From assembly GCA_017614465.1 (NCBI GenBank), contig JAGABW010000095.1, positions 1 through 42,754 of the forward strand: DNA of 42,754 nucleotides, given 5' to 3'. The stretch is from Bacteroidaceae bacterium (GTDB lineage: Bacteria; Bacteroidota; Bacteroidia; Bacteroidales; Bacteroidaceae). Position numbers and translations under genes: made by a program. The notes below the pieces were generated by a model. That model was not told where the DNA came from, ran no database searches, and saw only the letters and a list, made by a program, of their open reading frames with translations. Position 1 is the first letter of the stretch, and every line of letters starts with the position of its first letter. Positions 33,722 to 42,686 of the stretch are shown piece by piece.

Positions 33722-34411
33722 TTATTTTATTAATGCTTTTGGGCATTTTATAGATTTAATGAGATCTATAAACTTAATTGAATGCAAATCTGTTCCTTTG
33801 TAATCATAAAGTCCTTTATCCAACAACATATTAGCGTTCTTACATGCGTGATGCCCATATGCGACACCAAGCGAACCTAAATTGAGTTGAAAACGAACTT
33901 TTTTCTGTTTTAGTTTATAATAATAATTATCATTCATATACATATATCTCTCCGGATGTGCCAAAACCGGATAAATCCCCTTTCTCATAATTGAATCTAA
34001 GATTGTCTCAAAATGTAATGGAGGATTATAGTATGATGTTTCTATCAACAATTCATTCTGCTTATTTCCAATATATAACAAATCATCTTTTGACAATCTC
34101 TCAGCAAATAAATTATCAATCATATATTCAGCTGCAAGATTCAGTTTTATAGGGCCATCATAGTTTTCCAGAAGAATCTGAAATTGTTCCTTGAGGTCTT
34201 CTGTTGTATTGGGAATATCCTCCATTATATGAGGAGTGCACCAAACCTCTTCAATTCCCAATTTCTCATATTCACTTAATATTTTCAGGGTTTCTTCCAT
34301 GGTTTTCACACCATCATCTACTCCTGGAAGTATATGAGAATGGAAATCTGTGAAACCTTTCAAGATTCCAGATGACTCTATTGTTATTTTTTTCTTGAAA
34401 AAACTGAACAT
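33722..34411 (-). CDS. CpsB/CapC-type PHP-family tyrosine phosphatase
   Basis: This 229-residue protein has the metal-binding motifs of the PHP family. These are DFHSHILPGVDDG near the start, WCTPH, the histidine of YPVLAHPERY, and GTDLHS near the C-terminus. CpsB relatives are manganese-dependent phosphatases that dephosphorylate the tyrosine kinase controlling capsule assembly. Its gene follows directly after the Wzc-type kinase with a Tyr-rich tail, its natural substrate. The gap of 117 bases to wzc contains a hairpin. Confidence 0.9.
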   Translation of the reverse strand: MFSFFKKKITIESSGILKGFTDFHSHILPGVDDGVKTMEETLKILSEYEKLGIEEVWCTPHIMEDIPNTTEDLKEQFQILLENYDGPIKLNLAAEYMIDNLFAERLSKDDLLYIGNKQNELLIETSYYNPPLHFETILDSIMRKGIYPVLAHPERYMYMNDNYYYKLKQKKVRFQLNLGSLGVAYGHHACKNANMLLDKGLYDYKGTDLHSIKFIDLIKSIKCPKALIK

Positions 34412-34475
34412 ATGTTCTTATAGTATTGTGCTTAGTTATAATTGTTAGTTTCAGGACTCCAAAGAGTAAGGAGTA

Positions 34476-34517
34476 ATCAGGTATGTAAGAACTGTTCTCA
34501 ATTCAAACATACCTGAT
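34476..34517 (-). other. Hairpin between wzc and the phosphatase gene
   Basis: ATCAGGTATGT (34476-34486) and ACATACCTGAT (34507-34517) form a perfect 11-bp stem with a 20-base loop containing a small inner hairpin. It starts 11 bases after the wzc stop on the minus strand. No T-run follows, so it is more likely an mRNA-processing or stability signal than a full terminator. Confidence 0.55.
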
Positions 34518-34528
34518 ACATGTATAAC

Positions 34529-36988
34529 TTAGAAGAATAAGAATTTCTTTTTCTTCTTCTCATATCCATAATGGTAGCCATAATTGCTATGGTAACCATA
34601 TCCGTAATGGTATCCGTAACCATAATGAGCGCCATATCTTCCACCTTCACTGAATGTACCATTAAGAATAACAGACAAGTTCTTGAATTTATGTTCCTGA
34701 TACATTGCTTCAAGTTCAGTAAGCAGTCCGCGCTCCATTAATCCTGCACGTACAACAAATATTGTTCTATCTGCTAATTTCTCAATAATCTGAGTATCGG
34801 CAAGGATTTCTACTGGAGGACAGTCAATAAGAATATAATCATATTGGTTACGTAATTTTGAGATTGCCTCACCAAATCGATCCTCAGAGATAAGTTCTGT
34901 TGGGTTTGGAGGAATTGTTCCAACTGGAAGTATTGATAATGTTTTATATTCTGGATGCTGAACAATAACATCATTAACATTATCAAATTTACCACTCAAG
35001 TAATTTGAGATACCATATTCAGGAGACTCTACATATGCTGAAAGTGAAGCCTTACGCATATCTCCGTCAATAACCAACACATTCTTACCCTTAAGAGCAA
35101 TTGTGATTGCCATGTTCATTGCTGTAAATGTCTTACCTGAGTTGACATTATATGAAGTGAAGATAATCACATTTGACTGATGTTCCTTAGTCATAAACTC
35201 AAGGTTGGTTCTTACAACGCGGAATGCTTCATTTATAACATCACGCTTGCCCTGTTCTACCACAATATGAGTTGCTTTCGCTTCACCTGACTTCTTTTGC
35301 CATGGCATACGTTTCTTCTCAAGATAAGCTTGTGGAATTTCACCAAGGAATGGAATTGTAAGAACATTCAAGTCTTGTCGACCACGTACGGTTGTGTTAA
35401 GTTGTTCTTTCAGATAGATGACTGCGAATGGGATAATCAAACCAATGATAAGCGCAATCATAAGGAACTTATTCATATCTGGAGATGCAGGAGCCATACT
35501 TCCGCTTGGTTCCTTGATTACACGAGTGTTGTAAGCAGTAAATGCCTGAGACAACTCGTTCTCTTCAAGTTTCTGCAAGAGGAACAGATAAAGTGCTTCC
35601 TTAACCTTCTGTTGACGTGTTACAGAAAGAAGGTCTTTTTCCTGTTCAGGGTTTGCAGCCAACTTACCAGTAGTTTGGCGTTCACTCTTTTGCAAACTAC
35701 CAATCTGAGTTTTCAATGCACGTTCTTGATTATCAATAGAAGCTAACAAAGAACCACGAAGAGTAGCAAGCATTGCATCTTTCTCCTGAACGCTTGAGTT
35801 ATGTTCACTACTTGCAGCGACAAGGTTATTACGCTCAATCATCTGAGAGTTATATGATGCAATCTGAGATTCCAAAGATGAGTTTCCAATTGCTGCTGTA
35901 GAAGGGATAAGAGCATCCTTAGGGGCTTTAGCAATAAAATCACGAATATAGTGTGTCATTGTAAGGTTATTGTTCAATGACATGATCTCATCACCCATTT
36001 GAACACTTCTGCCCATATACATACCAGCTGCTGCACTGATATCTGGAGTAAGTGTTGAACTCTTGAAGTCTGCAATACCTTCATCAACGTTGTTAAGATC
36101 TACAGAAATCTTGTCTAGACGATCTCTGATAAATGCAGAAGTACTTTCTGTTATCTTGTTTTTATCAGCAATCCATTTCTCATTATAAACGATAGTTAAC
36201 AATCCAAGGATGTCTTCTGCACGTTCTGGAGACACATCTCTACATGTGATAGTAATGACATCTGTTTCCTTATCTTCAACACCAACTGTAACCTCTGCAA
36301 GATAATGCATAGCTGAATTATAAACAGTGTTACGAGAGAGATGAATTACAGGATAATCTTCTCTTCCAGAATATATCTCTGTTGGAGCAACATATATGTT
36401 TCCAATAGGAGTCTTTATAGAGTCATTTAGTTTTCCTTTAACTTCTCCTTTGATTTCCTCACCGTTAAAAACAAAGTTACTAAGTGTGACTCCACCTCCT
36501 TTAAGATTTATATCAAAATTAGCGGTTTGATCGTTCTTTATACCCCCGATTGTTACATTAACAGGTAATTCACGACCATAAAGAGTATGCTTATGGAAAC
36601 GTCCGTCAACAGAATAATTCAAATCAAGATTGAGTCGACGTACAATTTCGAACATATTATCAGGTGAACGGAATGTTCTTAACTCATTGTGAACATTAGT
36701 TGATGAACGGAAGATACCAAGGTCGTTAAATGACTGTATTCCTCCAGGCATTGATTTACCCTGTCCTTCAGACTTGATCTGGATATCTGTTGAACGCACA
36801 TATGTTGGAGGAGTTCTACGAACATGTAACCATGCAATACCCACACAAACCAAAACTGATATTAAAAACCAATACCATCTTGAGAGACATGCAAAGAACA
36901 AGCCTTTGATACGCTGTAAATCGTTACTATCACCCTTTGCAGTCTTTATTTTCAATAATTCATTATCTTTATACTCTTGTGGTTGCAT
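34529..36988 (-). CDS. wzc: Wzc-type polysaccharide co-polymerase with BY-kinase domain
   Basis: The 819-residue inner-membrane protein controls chain length and export of exopolysaccharide. A Wzz domain with two membrane helices (about 35-55 and 505-525) encloses a large periplasmic coiled-coil region. The cytosolic bacterial tyrosine kinase has Walker A YNVNSGKT, Walker A' VLVIDGDMRKAS and Walker B YILIDCPP. The C-terminal tail holds 11 tyrosines, mostly in GY and HY steps, followed by five lysines. Autophosphorylation of this tail regulates oligomerisation. It lies between the wza gene (59 bases upstream) and the matching phosphatase. Confidence 0.95.
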   Translation of the reverse strand: MQPQEYKDNELLKIKTAKGDSNDLQRIKGLFFACLSRWYWFLISVLVCVGIAWLHVRRTPPTYVRSTDIQIKSEGQGKSMPGGIQSFNDLGIFRSSTNVHNELRTFRSPDNMFEIVRRLNLDLNYSVDGRFHKHTLYGRELPVNVTIGGIKNDQTANFDINLKGGGVTLSNFVFNGEEIKGEVKGKLNDSIKTPIGNIYVAPTEIYSGREDYPVIHLSRNTVYNSAMHYLAEVTVGVEDKETDVITITCRDVSPERAEDILGLLTIVYNEKWIADKNKITESTSAFIRDRLDKISVDLNNVDEGIADFKSSTLTPDISAAAGMYMGRSVQMGDEIMSLNNNLTMTHYIRDFIAKAPKDALIPSTAAIGNSSLESQIASYNSQMIERNNLVAASSEHNSSVQEKDAMLATLRGSLLASIDNQERALKTQIGSLQKSERQTTGKLAANPEQEKDLLSVTRQQKVKEALYLFLLQKLEENELSQAFTAYNTRVIKEPSGSMAPASPDMNKFLMIALIIGLIIPFAVIYLKEQLNTTVRGRQDLNVLTIPFLGEIPQAYLEKKRMPWQKKSGEAKATHIVVEQGKRDVINEAFRVVRTNLEFMTKEHQSNVIIFTSYNVNSGKTFTAMNMAITIALKGKNVLVIDGDMRKASLSAYVESPEYGISNYLSGKFDNVNDVIVQHPEYKTLSILPVGTIPPNPTELISEDRFGEAISKLRNQYDYILIDCPPVEILADTQIIEKLADRTIFVVRAGLMERGLLTELEAMYQEHKFKNLSVILNGTFSEGGRYGAHYGYGYHYGYGYHSNYGYHYGYEKKKKKFLFF

Positions 36989-37047
36989 AAAACTGATTTT
37001 CTTAATATTATTTGATTAAAGATTTTATCCGATTGAATTTGAATGAA

Positions 37048-37851
37048 TTACCATTTCTTTATCAACAAAATCATTGATGTTGCAAAGGAAGCTACTGACA
37101 TCCAGAAACTTGGTGTCACCAATGTATTTCCAGTTGCAAGAGACTGACGTTCACGCATCTTATTTGGTTTTACATATATTATATCGTTTTGGTGAATATA
37201 ATATGCAGGAGAATTAACCAAACTTGGAGCATCGGTCAAATCAACATGATAAACTTTCTGTACACCTTCCTCATTACGCCAAACTAATACATCATTGCGA
37301 ACACCTGTTATGCTCATATCACCAGCCATTGCAATGGCGTCAATGATTGTTATTGCATCTCTATCTATTGAGTAACGTCCAGAACGTCCTACTTCTCCCA
37401 TTACTGAATAAACGACATTCATGAATTCAACAGTAACGGTTGCATCCTTTGCTTCACCAGCCTCTCTCAATCTCAGGCGTATATAATCAGCTATTTCAGA
37501 TCTTGTCTTTCCTGCAACATGAACATCTCCGAGCATTGGAAACTGAATATTACCTGCATGATCCACAAAATATCCTACGACGCCCTGTCCATAAGAACCT
37601 TGTCCAGAACTACTTGACTGTCCTAATCGAGTTGACACATATGGCAGATTCAATCTGTTTACAATATCACGGTTAGATGAATTAACCATGATAAACAATT
37701 TGTCTTTAGGTTGAACTCTGATTTCTTTTTCAAAAACTGAAGCCTGACCATTCAACAGATCAGCATCATTGAAGTAGGCTATATTCTTCACTGAGCACGA
37801 GCATATAAGCATTGTGCCGAGAACTGCTGTTGTTAATTGTTTTAATTTCAT
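37048..37851 (-). CDS. wza: Wza-like outer-membrane polysaccharide export lipoprotein
   Basis: The 267-residue protein has a lipoprotein signal with lipobox ICSC (Cys19). The poly-export domain follows (about 40-140; VQPKDKLFIMVNSSN). After it comes a SLBB-type beta-grasp domain (about 150-235; VYSVMGEVGRSGRYSIDRDAITIIDAIAMAGDM). A hydrophobic helix near the C-terminus (VASFATSMILLI) ends in a Lys-Trp tail. It forms the outer-membrane channel partner of Wzc. It is the first gene of the four- or five-gene polysaccharide unit and is preceded by a long AT-rich leader. Confidence 0.93.
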   Translation of the reverse strand: MKLKQLTTAVLGTMLICSCSVKNIAYFNDADLLNGQASVFEKEIRVQPKDKLFIMVNSSNRDIVNRLNLPYVSTRLGQSSSSGQGSYGQGVVGYFVDHAGNIQFPMLGDVHVAGKTRSEIADYIRLRLREAGEAKDATVTVEFMNVVYSVMGEVGRSGRYSIDRDAITIIDAIAMAGDMSITGVRNDVLVWRNEEGVQKVYHVDLTDAPSLVNSPAYYIHQNDIIYVKPNKMRERQSLATGNTLVTPSFWMSVASFATSMILLIKKW

Positions 37852-38111
37852 ATTTCTTTTATTTTATTTTGCTAAACCTATTTCTCCTAAAATTATATCA
37901 CTTAATTGTCATCTTTACAATCAAACTTTGTCATTATTACTTTCTTCATTAATACTCGCAAAAATATCCTGTATGTATTAAATATTTATAATTGTTTATA
38001 TAACTTGCATATAACAATATGATATCAATTATATATCATCAACATGAATCAACTCACGTAATACCATACATGCAAAATATATGACTTAATCAAATACAGA
38101 CATTTAACATG

Positions 38112-38119
38112 CAAAGATA
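38112..38119 (-). promoter_or_regulatory. Candidate wza promoter with adjacent palindrome
   Basis: The minus strand reads TATCTTTG, an exact -7 match, giving a leader of about 255 bases before wza. No TTTG is seen at 19-21 bases upstream. Instead the palindrome at 38141-38167 begins where the -33 box should be, as expected if an activator or repressor binds there. Confidence 0.45.
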
Positions 38120-38287
38120 TACATTTTTATTGTATTTACATTCGATAAATTCAAGTTTTTTATCGAACTTTAATATTTTAATTATTTTTCTGTATATTTT
38201 TTACATAAAAAATACTAAAAAGCGCAAAAAATGAATCTGTATTTTACACAAAAGGTCTGTCAAATAGGCATTTATAACTTACAGCAT

Positions 38288-38325
38288 AAAAAAATTCACA
38301 GCACCTTTTTTTGATGCTGTGAATT
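38288..38325 (-). terminator. Intrinsic terminator of the envC unit
   Basis: AATTCACAGCA (38293-38303) and TGCTGTGAATT (38315-38325) form a perfect 11-bp stem. On the minus strand it is followed by a T-run (38294-38288). It lies about 40 bases after the envC-like stop. Confidence 0.9.
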
Positions 38326-38366
38326 AATCTGCAATCTATCTTGTTTTTCCCATTAGAATATCGTCA

Positions 38367-40001
38367 TTATCTAACCCATTGTTCTGGATTCAGTCTTGCA
38401 CTCTCTTTACGTAATTGGAAATGTAAAGTGATGCGTCCTTCTGCATCTGAACCGACTTTACCAAGAGTTTGTCGTGTTCCCACTTTCATTCCTTTGCTTA
38501 CCACAACGGAAGACAATCCTGAATAAACTGATATATAACTACCATGGCGTACCATCACAATATAAGTTGCTCCATATTGGAACACGGAAGATACTTCACC
38601 ATCGAAAACAGAACGAGCCATAGCTCCTTGCTGTCCTCTGATATCAATACCTTTGTTATCCAATGTGACATTCTTTAATCCTGACACATTGTATGTTCCA
38701 TAATGGCCTATAACACTGTATGAACCTGTAATAGGCATAGGAAGACGTCCTTTATTGTTCGCAAATCCAGTACTTAATTTAGCATCAGTATCTTCATTGA
38801 CTTTCCAAGAAGAAACCGGGGTAGTTGCTGCAGCTTTAGCGTTTGCCTTTGCCTCCGCACGTTCTGCTTTCTCGGCAGTCTTAACTTCTTTTTCTGCAGT
38901 CTTAACATCCTTCTCAGCTACTTTTGCCTCAGATGCTGCTTGAGCGGCACGTTCCTTTGCTAATCGTTTTTCTTCCTCCGACGCGGCTGCTTTTGCTGCT
39001 GCTTCGGCTGCTTCCTTAGCCTTTCGTGCTTCTTCAGCTTTACGGCGAGCCTCCTCGGCTTTACGTTTCGCTTCTTCTGCACGGCGTTTTGCTTCTTCTT
39101 TCTTACGTTGTTCTTCTGCAGCCTTTCGTCTTGCCTCTTCTGCTGCACGACGCTTAGCTTCGGCTATTTCTTGCTGAATGATTCTATCAATCTGGGCATT
39201 TAAATCTGCTTCTTTCTGTTGATATTGTTTTATCTGATTTTGAACAACTCCAAGGTTCTGATTCAGATATTGTACTTTCTTCTCGCAGTTATTCTTCATT
39301 GTTTCAAGAGAAGCACGTTTGCGTTTCATCTCTGCGATATTCGCTTCCATCTGAGCTTTCGAAGCAACAAGTTCTTCTTGTTTCTGCTCCATCTCCTTTT
39401 GTTTAAGTTTTATCATCTCACCTTGAGCCTTCAGGTATGCAGAATATTCCCGGATATATCGCATTCTTCTAATAATCTGAGCCAAATTATCTGCAGAGAA
39501 GATAAACATCAGTTTTTCCTGAACAGATTTATGCTTTTGCATATAAATCATTGCATTGGCATACTTCTTCTTTTTATCAAGAAGTTCTTTTTTAATCTGT
39601 TTTATTTGGGAATTCAACGTATCGATATTAGCATTCAATTGTCTGATTTGACGATCCAGACTATCTATTGAAGATATTTGCTTACTAATTCTATGGTCAA
39701 TAATCAGCACACTATCAAGATTTGCCTTGATATTTCTATTGATTACCTGAATTTGTTGCTGTGATTGTTGACGTTTACGTTGTGTTGCAGCTTGTTCATT
39801 TTTAAGCAAAGTCTTCTTGTCAACAGGCTTGGCTGCCTTTTTATTCTTAGTCTTTGATGTGGTGGTCTTAGTTGCAACCTTAGCTCGTGTGGTCTTAGCT
39901 TTTTGTGCTACCACTGGCTGCACCGCAATGTATGACACATTAAAAGCGACGAAGAACAAGAATACTTTTATTAGAAACGATATATGTGGTTTTTGACTCA
40001 T
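38367..40001 (-). CDS. EnvC-like murein hydrolase activator (degenerate LytM/M23)
   Basis: EnvC proteins activate cell-division amidases at the septum. The 544-residue protein has a signal peptide (cut near residue 33) and a long coiled coil (about 65-275). An unusual Ala/Lys/Glu/Arg-rich helix of about 110 residues (279-390) follows, then a C-terminal LytM (peptidase M23) domain (about 420-540). The M23 active site is broken. The first zinc histidine is Asn449 (NKGIDI), and the first His of HxH is Thr525 (TLHFQ), while D453, H486 and H527 remain. This supports an activator role rather than an active peptidase. It is the last gene of the TPR/DUF4292 unit. Confidence 0.9.
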   Translation of the reverse strand: MSQKPHISFLIKVFLFFVAFNVSYIAVQPVVAQKAKTTRAKVATKTTTSKTKNKKAAKPVDKKTLLKNEQAATQRKRQQSQQQIQVINRNIKANLDSVLIIDHRISKQISSIDSLDRQIRQLNANIDTLNSQIKQIKKELLDKKKKYANAMIYMQKHKSVQEKLMFIFSADNLAQIIRRMRYIREYSAYLKAQGEMIKLKQKEMEQKQEELVASKAQMEANIAEMKRKRASLETMKNNCEKKVQYLNQNLGVVQNQIKQYQQKEADLNAQIDRIIQQEIAEAKRRAAEEARRKAAEEQRKKEEAKRRAEEAKRKAEEARRKAEEARKAKEAAEAAAKAAASEEEKRLAKERAAQAASEAKVAEKDVKTAEKEVKTAEKAERAEAKANAKAAATTPVSSWKVNEDTDAKLSTGFANNKGRLPMPITGSYSVIGHYGTYNVSGLKNVTLDNKGIDIRGQQGAMARSVFDGEVSSVFQYGATYIVMVRHGSYISVYSGLSSVVVSKGMKVGTRQTLGKVGSDAEGRITLHFQLRKESARLNPEQWVR

Positions 40002-40051
40002 ATTTATATGAAGTAAACTATACGATTTTATGCTTTCCTATGATATACTTG

Positions 40052-40900
40052 TTAACGGACTAACATCTTAAATATCTTCTGTGAGTCTGCTTTTGTATAT
40101 TTAGAGGAAGGAGTTGTTGGAGTGATTTCTTCAGATAATACTTTCATTGTTCCAAGTTCCATATCCAATGAAGTTGTCTGTCCTGAAGCTATGAACGACA
40201 TAACCATGTCTTTTGGGAACTGTCGTTTATTAAACTGGACAAAATCATCGTATTTGAAAGAGAAATCATACTTCTTATCATTTGGGTTATTGATAGATGT
40301 TTTCTTCAGTTGATTTGTCTTATAATCAGATGTAAACTGATAATACAACAGCTTATCCTGATATCCTATCTCTACATTATCGCCTTGAACCTTTGTCTTC
40401 TTGAAACTCTCAACATCCATATTCTTATGTCCAGGCTGGAAAATCTCGTTCCAGAACAAAGCCTGCAATGTATTAAAATCGATATTAGCTTTCTTCAGGA
40501 AGTCAACATCAGAATAAGGAACATCAACATATTGTTTGTTTATTCTATCAATAATAACCACCTTTGAAGGAGAGAATTCCATTCTTCCGACCTCCATCAA
40601 ACCTAAGATTGGGTCGATAAGGGTCAGTTGTATGATTTCATTTTTCTTCATCTTCAAAGTTCCAGTTGTGGTGATTGACTTCCCATTAGCATCAATCTTC
40701 ACCTTGATCTTAGATGAAATACCCGAAAAAGCCGGATAATTCATACTGAGAGATTCTATATGATTTGCCAAAAGAAATTTATTATCTGTGACAATAGAAG
40801 AATCTATAGTCTCGATATTTTTCTTTGTCGTTGAACATGAAGCCATCGAAAAAACTCCACATGCAACTAACAATACATATATACTTTTTTTAATATGCAT
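40052..40900 (-). CDS. DUF4292 lipoprotein
   Basis: The 282-residue lipoprotein has lipobox MASC (Cys22). The rest is a beta-rich LolA/LolB-like fold as expected for DUF4292. Typical pieces are SGISSKIKVKIDANGKSITTTGTLKMKKNEIIQ (residues about 59-91) and a final MELGTMKVLSEEI. Its role is not established; the fold suggests lipid or lipoprotein handling at the envelope. Its start overlaps the end of the upstream TPR gene by 11 bases, and the EnvC-like gene follows 50 bases later, a gene order common in Bacteroidetes. Confidence 0.88.
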   Translation of the reverse strand: MHIKKSIYVLLVACGVFSMASCSTTKKNIETIDSSIVTDNKFLLANHIESLSMNYPAFSGISSKIKVKIDANGKSITTTGTLKMKKNEIIQLTLIDPILGLMEVGRMEFSPSKVVIIDRINKQYVDVPYSDVDFLKKANIDFNTLQALFWNEIFQPGHKNMDVESFKKTKVQGDNVEIGYQDKLLYYQFTSDYKTNQLKKTSINNPNDKKYDFSFKYDDFVQFNKRQFPKDMVMSFIASGQTTSLDMELGTMKVLSEEITPTTPSSKYTKADSQKIFKMLVR

Positions 40901-42686
40901 AATATTTTTGTTTTTTTAGTTTCTTCTCAAGAATTGACGATTTGTTTCCTAAATCCGACGATTGTTGCCAGAAATCTATCGCTTGTTGCATCAAGCCGTT
41001 CTTAGCATAGATATCACCTGCATGTTCGATAATGCCAGCATCGTCTTCGCTGTATTCATTATTCATAACACTCAAGGTCTTATCTATATAAATTTTTGCC
41101 TCACTATATTTTTTCTGTTGAAACAACACCCAAGCATATGTATCCAGATATGTATAATTATCTGGTTCTTTCTCAATAGTACGCTTGCTCATCTTCTCCG
41201 CCTTATCAAGTTGCTTAGATTCCAACGAGAGATAATAAGCATAATTATTTAGGACAATAGTTTCATCTGGTTTCAACAACAGACAAGAGTCATATGCCTC
41301 ATACACTCGTTTAATATCTCCCATCTTATGATAACAATCACCCATGAGTGTATAAATGTTAGCAAGCAATTGGATATGCTCTTCAGACATGATTATTTCG
41401 GTTGACCGAGGATCTTCAGAAGGAGAAATAACATTTATACCTTTTCTGAATACATCAATGGCCTCTTGTGGATTGTCTTTCTGGTAATATGCGATACCCA
41501 GATAGTAATAAAACAAAGGGTTGTCCGAAGAATAATCTACAGCTGGTCGGCATACACGTATAACACCAGTTGTATCCTGTTCTTCAATGGCATAAACAAG
41601 CAACTGGTGTCGCGCCATATCACATTCCGGGTCAATAGAAAGCATTTTATTAAGAACCGGTTTCACTTTAGTAGAATCGGTTTTAACCGTAAGCATGTAT
41701 TTCACATACAATTCTGCCACTTGGGTATCATTCTGCGGCATTGTAAGTACTTGATCGAATACATTAAACAAGAGGGTTGAGTCCTCGCGTTCATTCAGAT
41801 TCCTGACAACAAGTGCGCTTAGGAATTTCATTCGGGTTTCATTCTCTAATTGTGGATCTACGCATATACGCTTTACAAGATTCTGGTATTCATCTTTCTT
41901 ATCGGTCTTAACGTAATAATCAAGAAGCGATGCCATAACTGCGATATTCGAAGAATCTTGCTTTTGAATATCAGAATATATCTTATATGCCTTGTCGTTC
42001 TCGTCATTGCTCAAATATAAGTCGCCTAACAGCACCTGATATTTTGCTTCATTAGGATATTCCTTCACCAACGACTGAATCTCATTGAATGCCTTTTCTT
42101 TATCCTCCATTTGTAAGAATGTACGATATTTTTCCATGCTTAGAGATTCATTTTTCCCTTCTTTGACTTCAAGGCGATTCAGCAATTGTATTACGTTAGG
42201 ATAATCCTGATTCTGCTTATACATCGCCAAAGCCATCATCAACACATCTTCTTTATTTGGGTATTGTTCAAGCATTTCCTCCACTACAGACAATGCATCG
42301 TCAATATTGTCCTGTCTTGCATAGCAATCCACCAAAGCATATTTATACCAATAATTATTGGGTGAATCCTGCACTGCTTCTTTCAAAACGGCAGATGCAA
42401 CACTATCATTGTATAGTACTCTGTAGAAATTTGACAACTGACATTTTGCACCCGACTGAGAAGGATCTATTTGCAAACAATGCAACAGCATTTGGAAACC
42501 ATCTGTAATATTCCCCAGATGGATTTGTCTTAATGCTTGATAATAAACGCATTCAGCCTTTCGTCTTTGAATCTCACTTACTGTCTGAGCATTTACAGAC
42601 AGACAATTAAAACCCAGCAAAAAACTGAATAATACGTATTGTATATATTTTTTTAGAGTATGGTTCTTTCCCAAATAATTCTTCAT
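40890..42686 (-). CDS. Secreted tetratricopeptide-repeat protein
   Basis: The 598-residue protein has a signal peptide (about residues 1-34, ending NAQ). The whole mature part is helical repeats with clear TPR units. Examples are YYQALRQIHLGNITDGFQML, YQVLLGDLYLSNDENDKAYK, FYYYLGIAYYQKDNPQEAID and TLMGDCYHKMGDIKRVYEAY. It is probably a periplasmic scaffold. It overlaps the DUF4292 gene by 11 bases, so the two are made together. The 68 bases upstream within the window show no promoter match. In related genomes a dUTPase gene often lies upstream, which cannot be checked here. Confidence 0.88.
   Translation of the reverse strand: MKNYLGKNHTLKKYIQYVLFSFLLGFNCLSVNAQTVSEIQRRKAECVYYQALRQIHLGNITDGFQMLLHCLQIDPSQSGAKCQLSNFYRVLYNDSVASAVLKEAVQDSPNNYWYKYALVDCYARQDNIDDALSVVEEMLEQYPNKEDVLMMALAMYKQNQDYPNVIQLLNRLEVKEGKNESLSMEKYRTFLQMEDKEKAFNEIQSLVKEYPNEAKYQVLLGDLYLSNDENDKAYKIYSDIQKQDSSNIAVMASLLDYYVKTDKKDEYQNLVKRICVDPQLENETRMKFLSALVVRNLNEREDSTLLFNVFDQVLTMPQNDTQVAELYVKYMLTVKTDSTKVKPVLNKMLSIDPECDMARHQLLVYAIEEQDTTGVIRVCRPAVDYSSDNPLFYYYLGIAYYQKDNPQEAIDVFRKGINVISPSEDPRSTEIIMSEEHIQLLANIYTLMGDCYHKMGDIKRVYEAYDSCLLLKPDETIVLNNYAYYLSLESKQLDKAEKMSKRTIEKEPDNYTYLDTYAWVLFQQKKYSEAKIYIDKTLSVMNNEYSEDDAGIIEHAGDIYAKNGLMQQAIDFWQQSSDLGNKSSILEKKLKKQKYYAY

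Larger units (their letters stand above)
37852..38366. other. 515-base intergenic region upstream of wza
   Basis: No gene is seen. From right to left on the minus strand it holds the envC terminator (38288-38325), a palindrome (TTCGATAAA, 9 bases, TTTATCGAA; 38141-38167) and a candidate wza promoter. It then holds about 250 bases of very AT-rich leader. A second -7-like match (TATTTTTG, minus strand, 37959-37966) lies nearer to wza but has no -33 partner. Confidence 0.6.

Noticed and set aside
34498-34713. 71-codon ORF overlapping the 3' end of wzc in another frame
   Set aside because: It arises from the repeated GY/HY codons of the Wzc tail read in a second frame (Met/Thr/Ile repeats); no start signal or independent support.
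38960-39148. 62-codon Lys/Gln/Arg-rich ORF inside the envC-like gene
   Set aside because: Frame-shifted reading of the Ala/Lys/Glu repeat region of the real gene.
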